A DNA stretch of 64,000 bases from assembly GCA_964615375.1 (NCBI GenBank), contig CAZTOW010000001.1:124001-188000 (forward strand), in the 5' to 3' direction. Below, piece by piece: positions 25,957-35,124 of this stretch. The notes beneath the pieces are model-generated. The model was not told the origin of the DNA and did no database searches. It saw only the letters and a program-made list of their open reading frames with translations. Within the stretch, counting starts at the first letter, position 1, and each line of letters begins with the position of its first letter. The DNA is from CAZKWG01 sp964615375 (GTDB lineage: Bacteria > Myxococcota_A > UBA796 > CAZKWG01). A program made the translations under genes and the position numbers.

Positions 25957-27360
25957 CTACCTCAGGAGGGCCAGGCGGTTCAGCCCCTTCTGGGCGGCGA
26001 CGCGAACCTCCGGCGCGGGATCCTGGAGGGCGCGGCGCAGCGTCGCCTCCCGGCGCGGATCGGGGAGCCCCTGCGCGGGGTCACAGGCCTCGGCGAGGAG
26101 GGATGTCGCCAGCGCTCGGAACCGTAGGCTCGAGTCCCGCGCGGCGAGGTGGAGCGCGGTCTCCACCTCCAGAGGGCGGGGCGTGGGCACGGCCGCCGCG
26201 GCGAGCGCACGCTCCCGGAGGTCGCGGCGGGGGTCGGTGGCCGCGGCGACGAAGAGGTCCCTGGTGGGGAGCACACTCAGCGCGCTCGCGATGGTCCTGA
26301 TGCTCGAGAGGCTCGGGCCCACGCGCAGCAGCAGGTCGATGAGCTCCGGGTCACTCACCCGCCACTGGCAGAGTCGGACGAGGGCAGTCGTTCGCACCCG
26401 CTCCTCCTGCTGCTCGTCGGCGACCAGGGCCACGACCAGGGCTTGTAGCTCTGGGGTCGCCTCGCGCGGCAGGGCGCCCAGGAGGATGGTCCGGGTGGAG
26501 GCGGGGCCATCCGACAACAGGCGCAGCACCGCGGCGCGTCCCTCAGGGCGCTCTGGCGGGAGGCCGAGCAGGTACCGCGCGAGCTGTGCGTCGTCATGCT
26601 CGTGCCTGGCGCGCCCGGCGCGGAGCAGGCCCTCGATCTCGCGGACAGTGGGTTCCACCCACGGTCCCGTGCGCGGAAGGACATCGACGGCGGCCTGGAA
26701 CAGGCTGGGCGAGCGCCCGTCGAGCCAGGGCAGCGCGCAGGAGGGATCGCCGATGGCTCGGATGACGTCGGCGGCTCGCTCGCCGCTCGGGGGCCGCTCA
26801 CCCACCAGCTCGCAGGCCCGCGCCAGGACCTCGTCCTGCTGCGTGGCCAGGTCCAGGGGCGTGAACATCGCGGCGGGCAACAGGTAGGGGTGGCGCTGGC
26901 GCTCGCCCGGCTTCACCCAGGAGTGCTGGGCCCAGCCCACCATCACCCGGACCTTCTCCCAGGCTTCTTCTTGCAGGCGGGGGTGGTGGCTGAGGCGGAG
27001 CAGGGCCTCGCCGCCCTCGGGGCCGAGGCGCGAGAGCCCGTCGAGGCCGGCGTCCAGCCAGCGCGGTTCGGCGGGGAGCCGGGGCTCCACCACGTCCACT
27101 GCCCCCGGCCCCATCGCCTCGAGGAGCGCGGCCAGGCGCTCCTGCTCCAGATCTCCCTGGTCTGCGCGAGACAGCACCAGGGGGAGCAGGGGCAGCGCGT
27201 CGGGTCCCAGCAGCGTGAGGCTCCCCAGCGCCTGGTTGGCCGTCGCGGTCTCGCCCTCTACCAGCGCGCGCTCGACCAGGCGCACCTCCGCGCGCTGGAG
27301 GCCGTGGACCACGCGCGAGGCGCAGCCGAGGTGCAGCAGGAGGACGAGCGCGGCGAGCAT
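25957..27360 (-). CDS. HEAT-repeat-like lipoprotein
   Basis: 467 aa from the ATG at 27360, which has AGGAGAG upstream and gives a lipoprotein signal (MLAALVLLLHLGC, acceptor C13); longer frames upstream would bury it. The rest is a chain of alpha-helical pairs with HEAT/PBS-like spacing, for example LDGLSRLGPEGGEALLRL, AADVIRAIGDPSCALPWL, LRRALQDPAPEVRVAAQ. No catalytic motif is visible. Probably an outer-membrane-anchored scaffold; function unknown. Its start region faces the large fusion gene at 27449. Confidence 0.72.
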   Translation of the reverse strand: MLAALVLLLHLGCASRVVHGLQRAEVRLVERALVEGETATANQALGSLTLLGPDALPLLPLVLSRADQGDLEQERLAALLEAMGPGAVDVVEPRLPAEPRWLDAGLDGLSRLGPEGGEALLRLSHHPRLQEEAWEKVRVMVGWAQHSWVKPGERQRHPYLLPAAMFTPLDLATQQDEVLARACELVGERPPSGERAADVIRAIGDPSCALPWLDGRSPSLFQAAVDVLPRTGPWVEPTVREIEGLLRAGRARHEHDDAQLARYLLGLPPERPEGRAAVLRLLSDGPASTRTILLGALPREATPELQALVVALVADEQQEERVRTTALVRLCQWRVSDPELIDLLLRVGPSLSSIRTIASALSVLPTRDLFVAAATDPRRDLRERALAAAAVPTPRPLEVETALHLAARDSSLRFRALATSLLAEACDPAQGLPDPRREATLRRALQDPAPEVRVAAQKGLNRLALLR

Positions 27361-27448
27361 GCCCTCTCCTGACCCCCGTCGCTCCTCGCGGTTCCGTCGA
27401 GCATGGCGGCCAGAGCAGGTTAGCCCCCGGAGGACCCCAGGAGCCCCC

Positions 27449-30400
27449 GTGCCCAACCGCCTCGCCGCCGAGACCAGCCCTTACCTGCTCCAGCACGCGC
27501 ACAACCCCGTGGACTGGTACCCCTGGGGGCCCGAGGCCCTGGCGCGGGCGAAGGCAGAGGATCGCCCGATCCTGCTGAGCGTGGGCTACTCCGCCTGCCA
27601 CTGGTGTCATGTGATGGAGCGGGAGAGCTTCGAGGACGCCAGCGTGGCGGCCGAGATGAACCGCGACTTCGTGAACATCAAGGTGGATCGCGAGGAGCGC
27701 CCCGATCTCGACGAGATCTACATGCGCGCCGTGCAGGCGTTCACCGGCGGGCACGGCGGCTGGCCCATGACCGTCTTCCTCACGCCGGACGGCGCGCCCT
27801 TCTTCGGCGGGACCTACTTCCCGCCCGCGCCCCGGGGCGGGATGCCCTCGTTTCGGCAGGTGCTGGCCCACGCCACGCGCCTCTACCGCGAGCGCAAGGA
27901 CCAGATCGCCAAGGTGAGCCAGGATCTGCGAGGCTACCTGGACAGCTCCGGCCGCATGCCGAAGGCCGAGAGCGCGCTCTCCGACCGCTGGCTGGCCCAG
28001 CTCAGCGCGTCCTGTGAGGAGGACTTCGACGCGAAGCACGGCGGCTTCGGCGGGGCGCCCAAATTCCCGCCCCACGCGGCGCTGGCGGCGCTGCTGGCGG
28101 CGCACCACCGCTCGGGCGACCGGCGGGCCCTGGAGATGGCGACGCGCACGCTGGACGAGATGGCCCGGGGCGGCATGTACGACCTCGCCGGGGGCGGCTT
28201 CGCCCGCTATTCGGTGGACGAGCGCTGGCTCATCCCGCACTTCGAGAAGATGCTCTACGACAACGCCCAGCTCGTCCCCGTCTACGTGGACGCGTGGAAG
28301 ATCACGGGGCGGGAGCGCTACGCGCGGGTGGTGCGGGAGACGCTCGCCTACGTGCTGCGCGACCTGTGCGCGCCGGACGGGGCCTTCTACGCGTCTGAGG
28401 ACGCCGACAGCGAGGGCGAGGAGGGGCGCTTCTACGTCTGGACCCCGCGGCAGCTCCGCGAGGTGCTGGGCGTCTTCGACGGGACGCGCGCGGCCGTGCT
28501 GCTGGAGGTCACCGACCAGGGCTCCTTTGAGCACGGGACCAGCGCGCTGCGCCTGGAGCAGCCCTGGGAGTCGCTGCCCGAGGCCGACCGCGCGCTCCTG
28601 GACCGCGCCCTGCCCGCGCTGCTGGCCGCCCGCTCCACCCGCGTGCGCCCCGGCCGGGACGAGAAGCGGGTGACCGCCTGGAACGCGCTGATGATCTCGG
28701 CCTTCGCCCGCGCCGGCGCCGCCATGGGCGAGCCCGCCTGGGTGGACGCCGCCCGCCGCGCCATGCAGGCCCTGCTCCGCGACGCCGTCTCGGGGGGCCG
28801 CCTGCTGCGCCTCGGCCAGTCCCGCCGCCCCATCCCCGCCTTCCTGGACGACCACGCCGTCACGCTACAAGCCCTGCTGGATCTCTACGAGGCGGACGCG
28901 GACGCGCGCTGGCTCGCGGAGGCGCTGCGGCTGGCCGATCAGATGGTGGCCCTCTTCTGGGACCAGGCCGATGGCGGCTTCTTCTACACCGGCTCCGACG
29001 CCGAGCCGCTCATCACCCGCAGCAAGCACATGCTGGGCGGGGCCGAGCCCTCGGGCAACGGCGTGGCGGCCCTCTCCCTGCTCCGGCTGGAGGCGCTCTG
29101 CGGGCGCGCCGACCTGGGCGTGCTGGCCGAGCGCGTGCTGCGCAGCTACCAGCCGCTCCTCCAGCGCGCCCCGCGGGCGCTGGGAGTGGAGGCCATCGCC
29201 GGGGCCTGGCGCTCCGGCAGCAGCGCGGAGATCGGCGTGGTGGGCGAGCCCGGTGACCCCGCTACCGAGGCCCTGCTCTCCGTGATCCGCTCGCGCTACC
29301 TGCCCTTCGCCGTGGTCGCGCGGGTCAGCCCCTCCCAGAGTTCAGCGCCCCTCCCCTGGATGGAGGGCCGCGGGCTCCTGGACGGTCGCCCCTCGGCCTG
29401 GGTCTGCGAGGGCGGCGCCTGCCGGCTCCCCACCACCGACGCGGGCGAGCTCTCCTCCCTGCTGGACGAGCTCAGCCGTCCCCGCCGCGAGCTCGTCGTC
29501 AGCGGGCGGGATCGCGCCCCCGCCCTGCCCGCCGAGCGCGAGCGCTGGCTGCACACCGACACCCCGCTCACGCTGGACCGCCTGCGGGGGAGCGTGGTGG
29601 TGCTCGACTTTTTCACCTACTGCTGCGTCAATTGCATGCACGTCCTGCCCGAGCTGGAGGCCGTCGAGCGCGCCTTCGCCGGCCAGCCCGTCGTGGTCAT
29701 CGGCGTCCACTCGGCGAAATTCACGGCGGAGAAGGTCCCGGCCAACGTCGCGCGCGCCCTGGCCCGCCACCACGTCCGACACCCCGTGGTGCTGGACCCC
29801 GACCACGCGATCTGGGACCAGTACGCCGTGCGCGCCTGGCCCACGCTCGTGGTGCTGGACGCCGAGGGCCGCATCGCCTGGCGGCAGTCGGGCGAGGTGG
29901 AGCGCGGGCAGCTGGCCGCGCGGGTGGAGCAGCTCCTGGACGAGGGGCGGGAGCGCGGGGTGCTGGGCGCCCCGGTCGCCTCGCCCGCGGCGGAGCCCAG
30001 GGGGACGGGCCTCCGCTTCCCCGGGAAGGTCGCGGTCTGGCCGGACAACCAGGCCCAGGCCAGCGGGGTGGACCCCTTCTCCTCCGGGGCGCGGCTCTAC
30101 GTCGCCGACACCGGCAACCACCGCGTTCTGGAGGCGGCGCTGACCCGCGGGATGGACGGCTGGCCCCGCGCCACCGTGCTGCGCGTCTTCGGCGACGGCC
30201 GCCCCGGCCTCGTGGACGGGGAGGTCGAGACCGCCCGTTTCCGCGGCCCCCAGGGCCTCTCGCGGCTGGGGAGGACGCTGTGGGTCGCGGACACCGAGAA
30301 CCACGCCCTGCGCGCCATCGATCTGGAGCGCGGCGAGGTCCGCACGGTGGCCGGCACGGGCGAGCTCGGCCGCGGGCGCCCCGCCGACCCCCGCGATCCC

Positions 30401-31039
30401 CGGCGCATCGCCCTGCGCAGCCCCTGGGACGTCGCCGCCACCGCCGACCAGGACAGCGGCCCCGATGCGGGCGCGGTCTTCGTCGCCATGGCCGGCTCGC
30501 ACCAGATCTGGGTCTACCTGCCCGAGCGCGACCACATCGGCCCCTTCGTGGGCAGCGGGCGCGAGGAGCACGAGGACGGCCCCCCGGGCGAGAGCTGCCT
30601 GGCCCAGCCCTCGGGCCTCTCGCTCTACGGGCGCTTCCTGTTCATCGCCGACAGCGAGGTCAGCAGCGTGCGCGTCTTCGACCTCCAGGAGAACATGGTG
30701 GGGACGCTGTGCGGCGGCGGCCTCTTCGAGTTCGGGGACGTGGACGGCGAGCCCGAGCACGCCCGGCTCCAGCACCCGCTGGGCGTGGCGGTCCTGGGCG
30801 ACACCGTCTACGTGGCCGACACCTTCAACCACAAGATCAAGAGGATGAGCCTCTCGGAGGGGCGGATGCGCTCGCTGGTCGGCGGGTCCCCGGAGATCCT
30901 GTGCGAGCCGGGCGGACTCGCGGTGCTGGGCGACTGGCTCGTGGTCGCCGACACCAACAACCACCGGATCCGCGTCGTCCACCGCCGCAGCGGCGAGATC
31001 CGTGATCTGGCGCTCGCGGATCTGCCCGAGGCAGGCTAA
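27449..31039 (+). CDS. DUF255/YyaL-like and NHLRC2-like fusion protein
   Basis: 1,196 aa from the GTG at 27449 (VPNRLAAETSPYLLQHAHNP, the usual start of the DUF255 family, with AGGA upstream). Order: thioredoxin-like DUF255 domain with C50-H-W-C53; a six-hairpin alpha/alpha-barrel, about residues 190-640, as in YyaL/SPATA20; a second thioredoxin-like domain with VVLDFFTYCCVNCMHVLPEL (C726 and C729); then an NHL-repeat propeller from about 860 to the end (LYVADTGNHRVLEA, LWVADTENHALRAID, VYVADTFNHKIKRM, VVADTNNHRIRVVH). The first half alone is a common protein; the second half matches NHLRC2. No stop or frameshift separates them. No signal peptide seen. Role unknown, redox-linked by inference. 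Confidence 0.88.
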   Translation: MPNRLAAETSPYLLQHAHNPVDWYPWGPEALARAKAEDRPILLSVGYSACHWCHVMERESFEDASVAAEMNRDFVNIKVDREERPDLDEIYMRAVQAFTGGHGGWPMTVFLTPDGAPFFGGTYFPPAPRGGMPSFRQVLAHATRLYRERKDQIAKVSQDLRGYLDSSGRMPKAESALSDRWLAQLSASCEEDFDAKHGGFGGAPKFPPHAALAALLAAHHRSGDRRALEMATRTLDEMARGGMYDLAGGGFARYSVDERWLIPHFEKMLYDNAQLVPVYVDAWKITGRERYARVVRETLAYVLRDLCAPDGAFYASEDADSEGEEGRFYVWTPRQLREVLGVFDGTRAAVLLEVTDQGSFEHGTSALRLEQPWESLPEADRALLDRALPALLAARSTRVRPGRDEKRVTAWNALMISAFARAGAAMGEPAWVDAARRAMQALLRDAVSGGRLLRLGQSRRPIPAFLDDHAVTLQALLDLYEADADARWLAEALRLADQMVALFWDQADGGFFYTGSDAEPLITRSKHMLGGAEPSGNGVAALSLLRLEALCGRADLGVLAERVLRSYQPLLQRAPRALGVEAIAGAWRSGSSAEIGVVGEPGDPATEALLSVIRSRYLPFAVVARVSPSQSSAPLPWMEGRGLLDGRPSAWVCEGGACRLPTTDAGELSSLLDELSRPRRELVVSGRDRAPALPAERERWLHTDTPLTLDRLRGSVVVLDFFTYCCVNCMHVLPELEAVERAFAGQPVVVIGVHSAKFTAEKVPANVARALARHHVRHPVVLDPDHAIWDQYAVRAWPTLVVLDAEGRIAWRQSGEVERGQLAARVEQLLDEGRERGVLGAPVASPAAEPRGTGLRFPGKVAVWPDNQAQASGVDPFSSGARLYVADTGNHRVLEAALTRGMDGWPRATVLRVFGDGRPGLVDGEVETARFRGPQGLSRLGRTLWVADTENHALRAIDLERGEVRTVAGTGELGRGRPADPRDPRRIALRSPWDVAATADQDSGPDAGAVFVAMAGSHQIWVYLPERDHIGPFVGSGREEHEDGPPGESCLAQPSGLSLYGRFLFIADSEVSSVRVFDLQENMVGTLCGGGLFEFGDVDGEPEHARLQHPLGVAVLGDTVYVADTFNHKIKRMSLSEGRMRSLVGGSPEILCEPGGLAVLGDWLVVADTNNHRIRVVHRRSGEIRDLALADLPEAG

Positions 31040-31058
31040 ACCCCCCGGCGGGGTCGCC

Positions 31059-32069
31059 ATGATCAAGCGTCTTCGGGTCGAGAATTTCTCCTGTCTCGCC
31101 GACACGGAGATCCAGTTCGAGCGCGTCAACCTCCTGCTCGGCCGCAGCGGCACGGGCAAGACGGCGCTGGTGCAGGCGCTGGACCTGTTCCTCGCCCTCT
31201 GCCTGGAGGGGGGACAGCTCGACGAGGTCCTGGACACCGAGTACATCGGCGCCTTCTCCGAGGACGGCGCGCAGGGCCTGGAGGTCGAGCTGGAGACGCG
31301 CGGCGCGCGCTTCCTCTGGCGCGCCCGCACCGAGCAGCTCCCGGGGCACGAGCCCCCCTGCCGCCTCGACGAGGTGCTGCTGCGCGACGGGCAGCCGGTC
31401 TATCGGCAGCGGCGCGGGCGCGCGTGCTGGGCGCAGCCGGACGGGACGCTGCCGGACCCCTGGGCGCCCACCCGGGCGCGCTCGATGCTCCGGGGGCTCC
31501 GCGAGAGCGGCTGGGAGCTGGGGCGGCCCTTCTTCGAGCAGCTCTCGCGCACGGCCTGGCACTGCATGTTCACGCCGGACGCCTTCGACATCGGCGAGCC
31601 CGAGGAGGAGTCCCTGGACTCCTGGGCTCACAACTTCCAGGCCTGGTTCCGCTATCTCTCGCGGAACCGCCCCGCGGAGGTCGAGCGCGCCCTGGCCGAG
31701 CTGCGCGAGGTCATCCCCTGCGCGCAGCCGCTCGTCCCGCCCGAGCTCCCGCTCGCCCGGCTCTCCTCGGGCGAGCAGCGCCTCCTGGTCCTCTACACGG
31801 TGCTGCACACCGAGCTGAAGCCGGGATCCGTGCTCTGGCTGGATGATCCGGTGTCGGGGCTCTGCGCCGCCGACGCCCGCCGCTGGCTCGCGCGGGCCGG
31901 TGAGGTGGCCCGGGAGGAGGGCGCTCAGCTCATCCTCTCCGCCCAGCACCCCCACGTCGCCCGCTGGCTCCAGCCGGATCTGACTCTGACCCTGGACCGC
32001 CCCGAGGGCGGGCCCACGCGGGTCCGCGCCGTGAGCCCGCACGACGAGGAGCTGGCGGCCCTGCTCTGA
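31059..32069 (+). CDS. AAA-family ATPase (OLD/RecF-like, AAA_21)
   Basis: 336 aa from the ATG at 31059. Begins with MIKRLRVENFSCLADTEIQF, the typical SMC/RecF-like opening. Walker A is GRSGTGKT (residues 28-35), the signature is LSSGEQRLLVLYT and Walker B SVLWLDDPVSGLCAADAR. No nuclease (TOPRIM) domain follows, so it is the short stand-alone form. Such ATPases often work in DNA repair or defence with a partner; the gene downstream is convergent and unrelated. Starts 19 bp after the fusion gene. Confidence 0.85.
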   Translation: MIKRLRVENFSCLADTEIQFERVNLLLGRSGTGKTALVQALDLFLALCLEGGQLDEVLDTEYIGAFSEDGAQGLEVELETRGARFLWRARTEQLPGHEPPCRLDEVLLRDGQPVYRQRRGRACWAQPDGTLPDPWAPTRARSMLRGLRESGWELGRPFFEQLSRTAWHCMFTPDAFDIGEPEEESLDSWAHNFQAWFRYLSRNRPAEVERALAELREVIPCAQPLVPPELPLARLSSGEQRLLVLYTVLHTELKPGSVLWLDDPVSGLCAADARRWLARAGEVAREEGAQLILSAQHPHVARWLQPDLTLTLDRPEGGPTRVRAVSPHDEELAALL

Positions 32070-32091
32070 GCTGCGCCCGGCGACGACGTCC

Positions 32092-33090
32092 TCAGCCCTC
32101 GACGCCCGCCCAGCTGGCCAGGGAGGCCACGATCACGCCGGTCACCTTCGCCGTGAACGGCAGGTAGACCGTGTCCGGCAGGTCCGTGGAGCGGTGGTAG
32201 TGCCCGTAGCCCTCGTCCGTGCCGGGCACGTTGTGGGCCTCCACGCAGTCCATCGGCGAGATCGCCGGGACCCCACCCTCCTGCCAGCTCGTGTGGTCGT
32301 CCCCGTAGCAGTAGCGGTGGTTCACCCAGGTCTTGTTGGCGACGCCCAGCGCGTCGGCCACCGCCGCCATGTCCTCGATCATCCACTCCGAGTCCTCGTC
32401 GCCCAGGATGTCGAAGGCGTCCCCGTCCTCCTTCGGCCAGTAGCCGATCATGTCCGGGGCGATCACGCCCTGCACCTCCACCCCGAAGCCGGGCAGGTCC
32501 TCCACCAGCGCGGCCGAGCCCAGGCTGCCCTGCTCTTCGGCGTCGGTGAGCACCAGCCAGACGCTCGTGGAGAGCGGGACCTCGCGCAGCAGGCGGGCCG
32601 CCTCCAGCACGGCGGCGACCCCGCTGGCGTTGTCGTCCGCGCCCGGCGCCACCTCGGGGGCCAGCTCGGAGGTGGAGTCGAAGTGGGCCTGGAAGACCCA
32701 GACCCGGGTAGGGTCGGCCCCCGGGATCTCGGCGATGACGTTGGCCGCGGCCACGCCGTCGGCGTCGAAGGCGTGCTCGGTCACGCTGAGCCCGAGGGTC
32801 TCCAGGCGCTCCACGAGGTAGGCGCGCACCTCATCGTGGTTGGAGCCCTCCAGGTGGCGCGTCCCGAAGCCGGCCAGATCCTCGATGCTGGCGCCGAGCT
32901 CGTCCTGGGAGACCAGGGCGGCCAGGGCGAGCGGGTCGGTCGCGGCGGTCTCGCCCGTGTCGTCGGTCTCGCCCGTGTGCTCGGCGCTGTGCTCGCCTTC
33001 GGCGCTGGTGTCGTCGAGGGTGGAGTCTTCGGGCTGCGCCCGCTTGTCGTTGACGGTGCCGCAGGCCAGGAGCAGGAGGAGCGTGATCAT
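32092..33090 (-). CDS. M28-family metallopeptidase lipoprotein
   Basis: 332 aa. Lipoprotein signal MITLLLLLAC (acceptor C10), acidic linker with DDTSAEGEHSAEHTGETDD, then a zinc aminopeptidase fold: VFQAHFDST (His ligand), PGADDNASGVAAVLEA (bridging Asp), TDAEEQGSLGS (catalytic and metal Glu), PDMIGYW (Asp) and YGHYHRSTD (last His). All five ligands are present. Predicted surface aminopeptidase. A second, diverged M28 lipoprotein is encoded at 53931. Confidence 0.92.
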   Translation of the reverse strand: MITLLLLLACGTVNDKRAQPEDSTLDDTSAEGEHSAEHTGETDDTGETAATDPLALAALVSQDELGASIEDLAGFGTRHLEGSNHDEVRAYLVERLETLGLSVTEHAFDADGVAAANVIAEIPGADPTRVWVFQAHFDSTSELAPEVAPGADDNASGVAAVLEAARLLREVPLSTSVWLVLTDAEEQGSLGSAALVEDLPGFGVEVQGVIAPDMIGYWPKEDGDAFDILGDEDSEWMIEDMAAVADALGVANKTWVNHRYCYGDDHTSWQEGGVPAISPMDCVEAHNVPGTDEGYGHYHRSTDLPDTVYLPFTAKVTGVIVASLASWAGVEG

Positions 33091-33146
33091 GGCCGGAGGC
33101 TACCCCACCCGCGCCGGGCTGGCTATGGCGCTGGTCGAGGGAGCCC

Positions 33147-33650
33147 ATGATCACCGTCCGACCCGCCACGCTCGCCGAAGCAGACACGATCATCGCGTTC
33201 AACGCCGCGATGGCCCGGGAGACCGAGGGCCTGCTCCTGGATCCGGAGACCCTCGGACGCGGGGTGCGCCAGGTGCTCGTCGGCCAGGTGGGCGCCTTCT
33301 ACCGGCTGGCCGAGCACGAGGGGGCGGTGGTCGGGCAGCTGATGATCACCCAGGAGTGGAGCGACTGGCGGGCCGCCTGGGTCTGGTGGATCCAGTCGGT
33401 CTACGTGGTCCCGGAGGCCCGGAGGCTCGGCGTCTATCGCGCCCTGCACCAGGCCGCCCTCTCCGAGGCGCGGGCCTCGGGGGCCGCCGGGCTACGCCTG
33501 TACGTGGACTCCCGGAACGCGCGGGCCATGTCCACCTACGCCGCCCTGGGCATGGACGGCGAGCACTACCGCGTCTTCGAGCAGATGTTCGCCGAGCCGC
33601 CGGTCATCGACACAGCGCCCCACCCTCCCGCGGGGCCACCGTCGCGATGA
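33147..33650 (+). CDS. GNAT-family N-acetyltransferase
   Basis: 167 aa. Acetyl-CoA-binding core VWWIQSVYVVPEARRLGVYRAL, with a variant R-x-x-G-x-x/A loop, and the downstream SEARASGAAGLRLYVDSRNARAMSTYAALGM typical of the fold (parts shown: LRLYVDSRNARAMSTYAALG). The substrate cannot be predicted. The last 47 bp overlap the 3' end of the convergent phosphatase gene. Confidence 0.9.
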   Translation: MITVRPATLAEADTIIAFNAAMARETEGLLLDPETLGRGVRQVLVGQVGAFYRLAEHEGAVVGQLMITQEWSDWRAAWVWWIQSVYVVPEARRLGVYRALHQAALSEARASGAAGLRLYVDSRNARAMSTYAALGMDGEHYRVFEQMFAEPPVIDTAPHPPAGPPSR

Positions 33651-34407
33651 GCGGGCGGTGGTCGGAGTTCGCGCCCGTCCCCAGCCGGATCTCCGTGACG
33701 GTCAGGTCCTTGGACAGGTAGAGGTGGTCCAGGCGCAGGGACGGCAGCTTGAACACGCCGTTCGGCCAGGTGTCGCCGGGGCCCTGTCCCGCCAGCTCCC
33801 AGGCGTCGTCCATCACGTCGCGCATGTCGCGCACGAAGCGGCTGAGCCCGTGCGAGTTGAAGTCCCCGCCCATCAGGAAGGGGCCGGTCTGCTCGCGCGC
33901 GGCGTCCAGCAGGAGACCGACCTCGAAGCGGTAGGCCTTCCAGTAGCTGGGGGTGCGCGGGGGCAGGACGTGGATGTTCCAGACCTCCACGGCGCCCTTG
34001 CCCAGGGCCACGGTCGCCCGCGTCTGGGGCAGCGTGTCGAGCTCGAAGATGCTGCTCGACGCCAGCGGCCTCTTCGCGCGGATCGCGCTCCCGAAGGAGT
34101 CCTCCCGGGCGATGGACTCACCGTAGGGCCAGCGCGCCCAGACGCCGGCTTCGCTGAGGGCCTGCACCCACAGGGGCGAGAGCTCCTGCAGGAGGAGCAG
34201 GTCCGGGTCCACGTCCCGGATCTCCTGCGCCAGCGGGGCAGGGTCGGGGTTGACCACAGCCAAGTTGGCCGACATCACCACGACGCCGGGCCCGCAGGCG
34301 GGCGGCGGGGTGCGCGGGCGGGAGTCGGCGACGCGCAGCGCCCCCCAGCCGACGAGCCCGAGCAGAACGAGCCCGAGCGCCAGGCGGGAGAGGCGACCCA
34401 GGCTCAA
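33604..34407 (-). CDS. Endonuclease/exonuclease/phosphatase (EEP) family membrane protein
   Basis: 267 aa from a TTG at 34407 that overlaps the stop of the gene before it (TTGA); the open frame extends 48 codons further but that part is shadow sequence of the neighbour. One N-terminal membrane segment (LSRLALGLVLLGLVGWGAL), then the EEP fold: VVMSANLAVVNPDP, LLLLQELSPLW (metal Glu), MGGDFNSHGLS and GANSDHRPLIATV (catalytic Asp-His). Predicted membrane-anchored phosphodiesterase or nuclease. Overlap suggests coupling to the zinc-ribbon gene. Confidence 0.85.
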   Translation of the reverse strand: MSLGRLSRLALGLVLLGLVGWGALRVADSRPRTPPPACGPGVVVMSANLAVVNPDPAPLAQEIRDVDPDLLLLQELSPLWVQALSEAGVWARWPYGESIAREDSFGSAIRAKRPLASSSIFELDTLPQTRATVALGKGAVEVWNIHVLPPRTPSYWKAYRFEVGLLLDAAREQTGPFLMGGDFNSHGLSRFVRDMRDVMDDAWELAGQGPGDTWPNGVFKLPSLRLDHLYLSKDLTVTEIRLGTGANSDHRPLIATVAPREGGALCR

Positions 34408-34709
34408 CGCCGCGGGACCCGCTGGGCGAGCATGAACTCCACCTCGGAGCGCTCGCGGGCCATCTGGCGCAGCCCGCGCACCCGCTCCAGGATGGCGTCC
34501 GCCACCAGCGCCGGGCTCATGCCCAGCGAGGGGGAGACCTTGGCCGCGCACTCAGCCTGCAGCTCGGCGTCCGGGCGCGTCGACTCCCACAGCGAGAGGA
34601 CGCAGGCGTCGCAGAGCACGTCGGCGGGGTGGATCATCGCGGACACGACCAGGGTGAACGGCGCGCCGCAGAGGGTGCAGTGGACAGTGCGGGGGCGAGG
34701 GATGACCAT
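34404..34709 (-). CDS. Small zinc-ribbon-like protein of unknown function
   Basis: 101 aa from the ATG at 34709. CTLCGAPF and CDACVLSLW, 23 residues apart, make one four-cysteine zinc site. The C-terminal half is helical (SPALVADAILERVRGLRQMARERSEVEFML). No family recognised. Translationally coupled to the EEP gene by TTGA overlap. Confidence 0.65.
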   Translation of the reverse strand: MVIPRPRTVHCTLCGAPFTLVVSAMIHPADVLCDACVLSLWESTRPDAELQAECAAKVSPSLGMSPALVADAILERVRGLRQMARERSEVEFMLAQRVPRR

Positions 34710-34743
34710 CGCCCCAGCGTAGCGCACTCCCGGCCAGGGCGCC

Positions 34744-35043
34744 TCAGGCGTCCGCGGCGGCCTCGTCCAGGTGACGCAGGTACGCCTCGAAGACGCGGTC
34801 GTACTCCGCGTCCTCCAGGGGCAGCAGGGTCTCGTCACCCTCGTCGTCCACGCCGAGCTTCATCGCCACGATCTCGGCCTCGTCCTCATCCAGCGTCTCG
34901 AGCGGCTCCATGATCGCGTACTGCGCGCCCTCGAAGGGGAGGACGTGCACGATCACGAAGTCCTTCTCGTTCCCCTCGTCGTCCACGAGGGTGACGGTGG
35001 TGAACTCCTCCTCGACGCCATCTCCGTTGTCCCACTCGGCCAT
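34744..35043 (-). CDS. DUF1292 domain protein
   Basis: 99 aa, very acidic. The block FTTVTLVDDEGNEKDFVIVHV and AQYAIMEPL... with DEDEAEIVAMKL and YDRVFEAYLRH matches the DUF1292/YrzB family of small cytoplasmic proteins found widely in bacteria. Function unknown. Monocistronic, with 34 bp to the zinc-ribbon gene on the same strand. Confidence 0.82.
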   Translation of the reverse strand: MAEWDNGDGVEEEFTTVTLVDDEGNEKDFVIVHVLPFEGAQYAIMEPLETLDEDEAEIVAMKLGVDDEGDETLLPLEDAEYDRVFEAYLRHLDEAAADA

Positions 35044-35124
35044 GCTGCCTCCTGTCTCCAGCGACGGCCGGAGAGAACGACGCTCTCTAATCCAGCCGGA
35101 GCCGGGGCACCAGCGCGACCGCGC

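Noticed and set aside
34407..34551. 48-residue N-terminal extension of the EEP gene
   Set aside because: It is the shadow of the overlapping zinc-ribbon gene; the TTGA overlap gives a coupled start and a clean membrane anchor.
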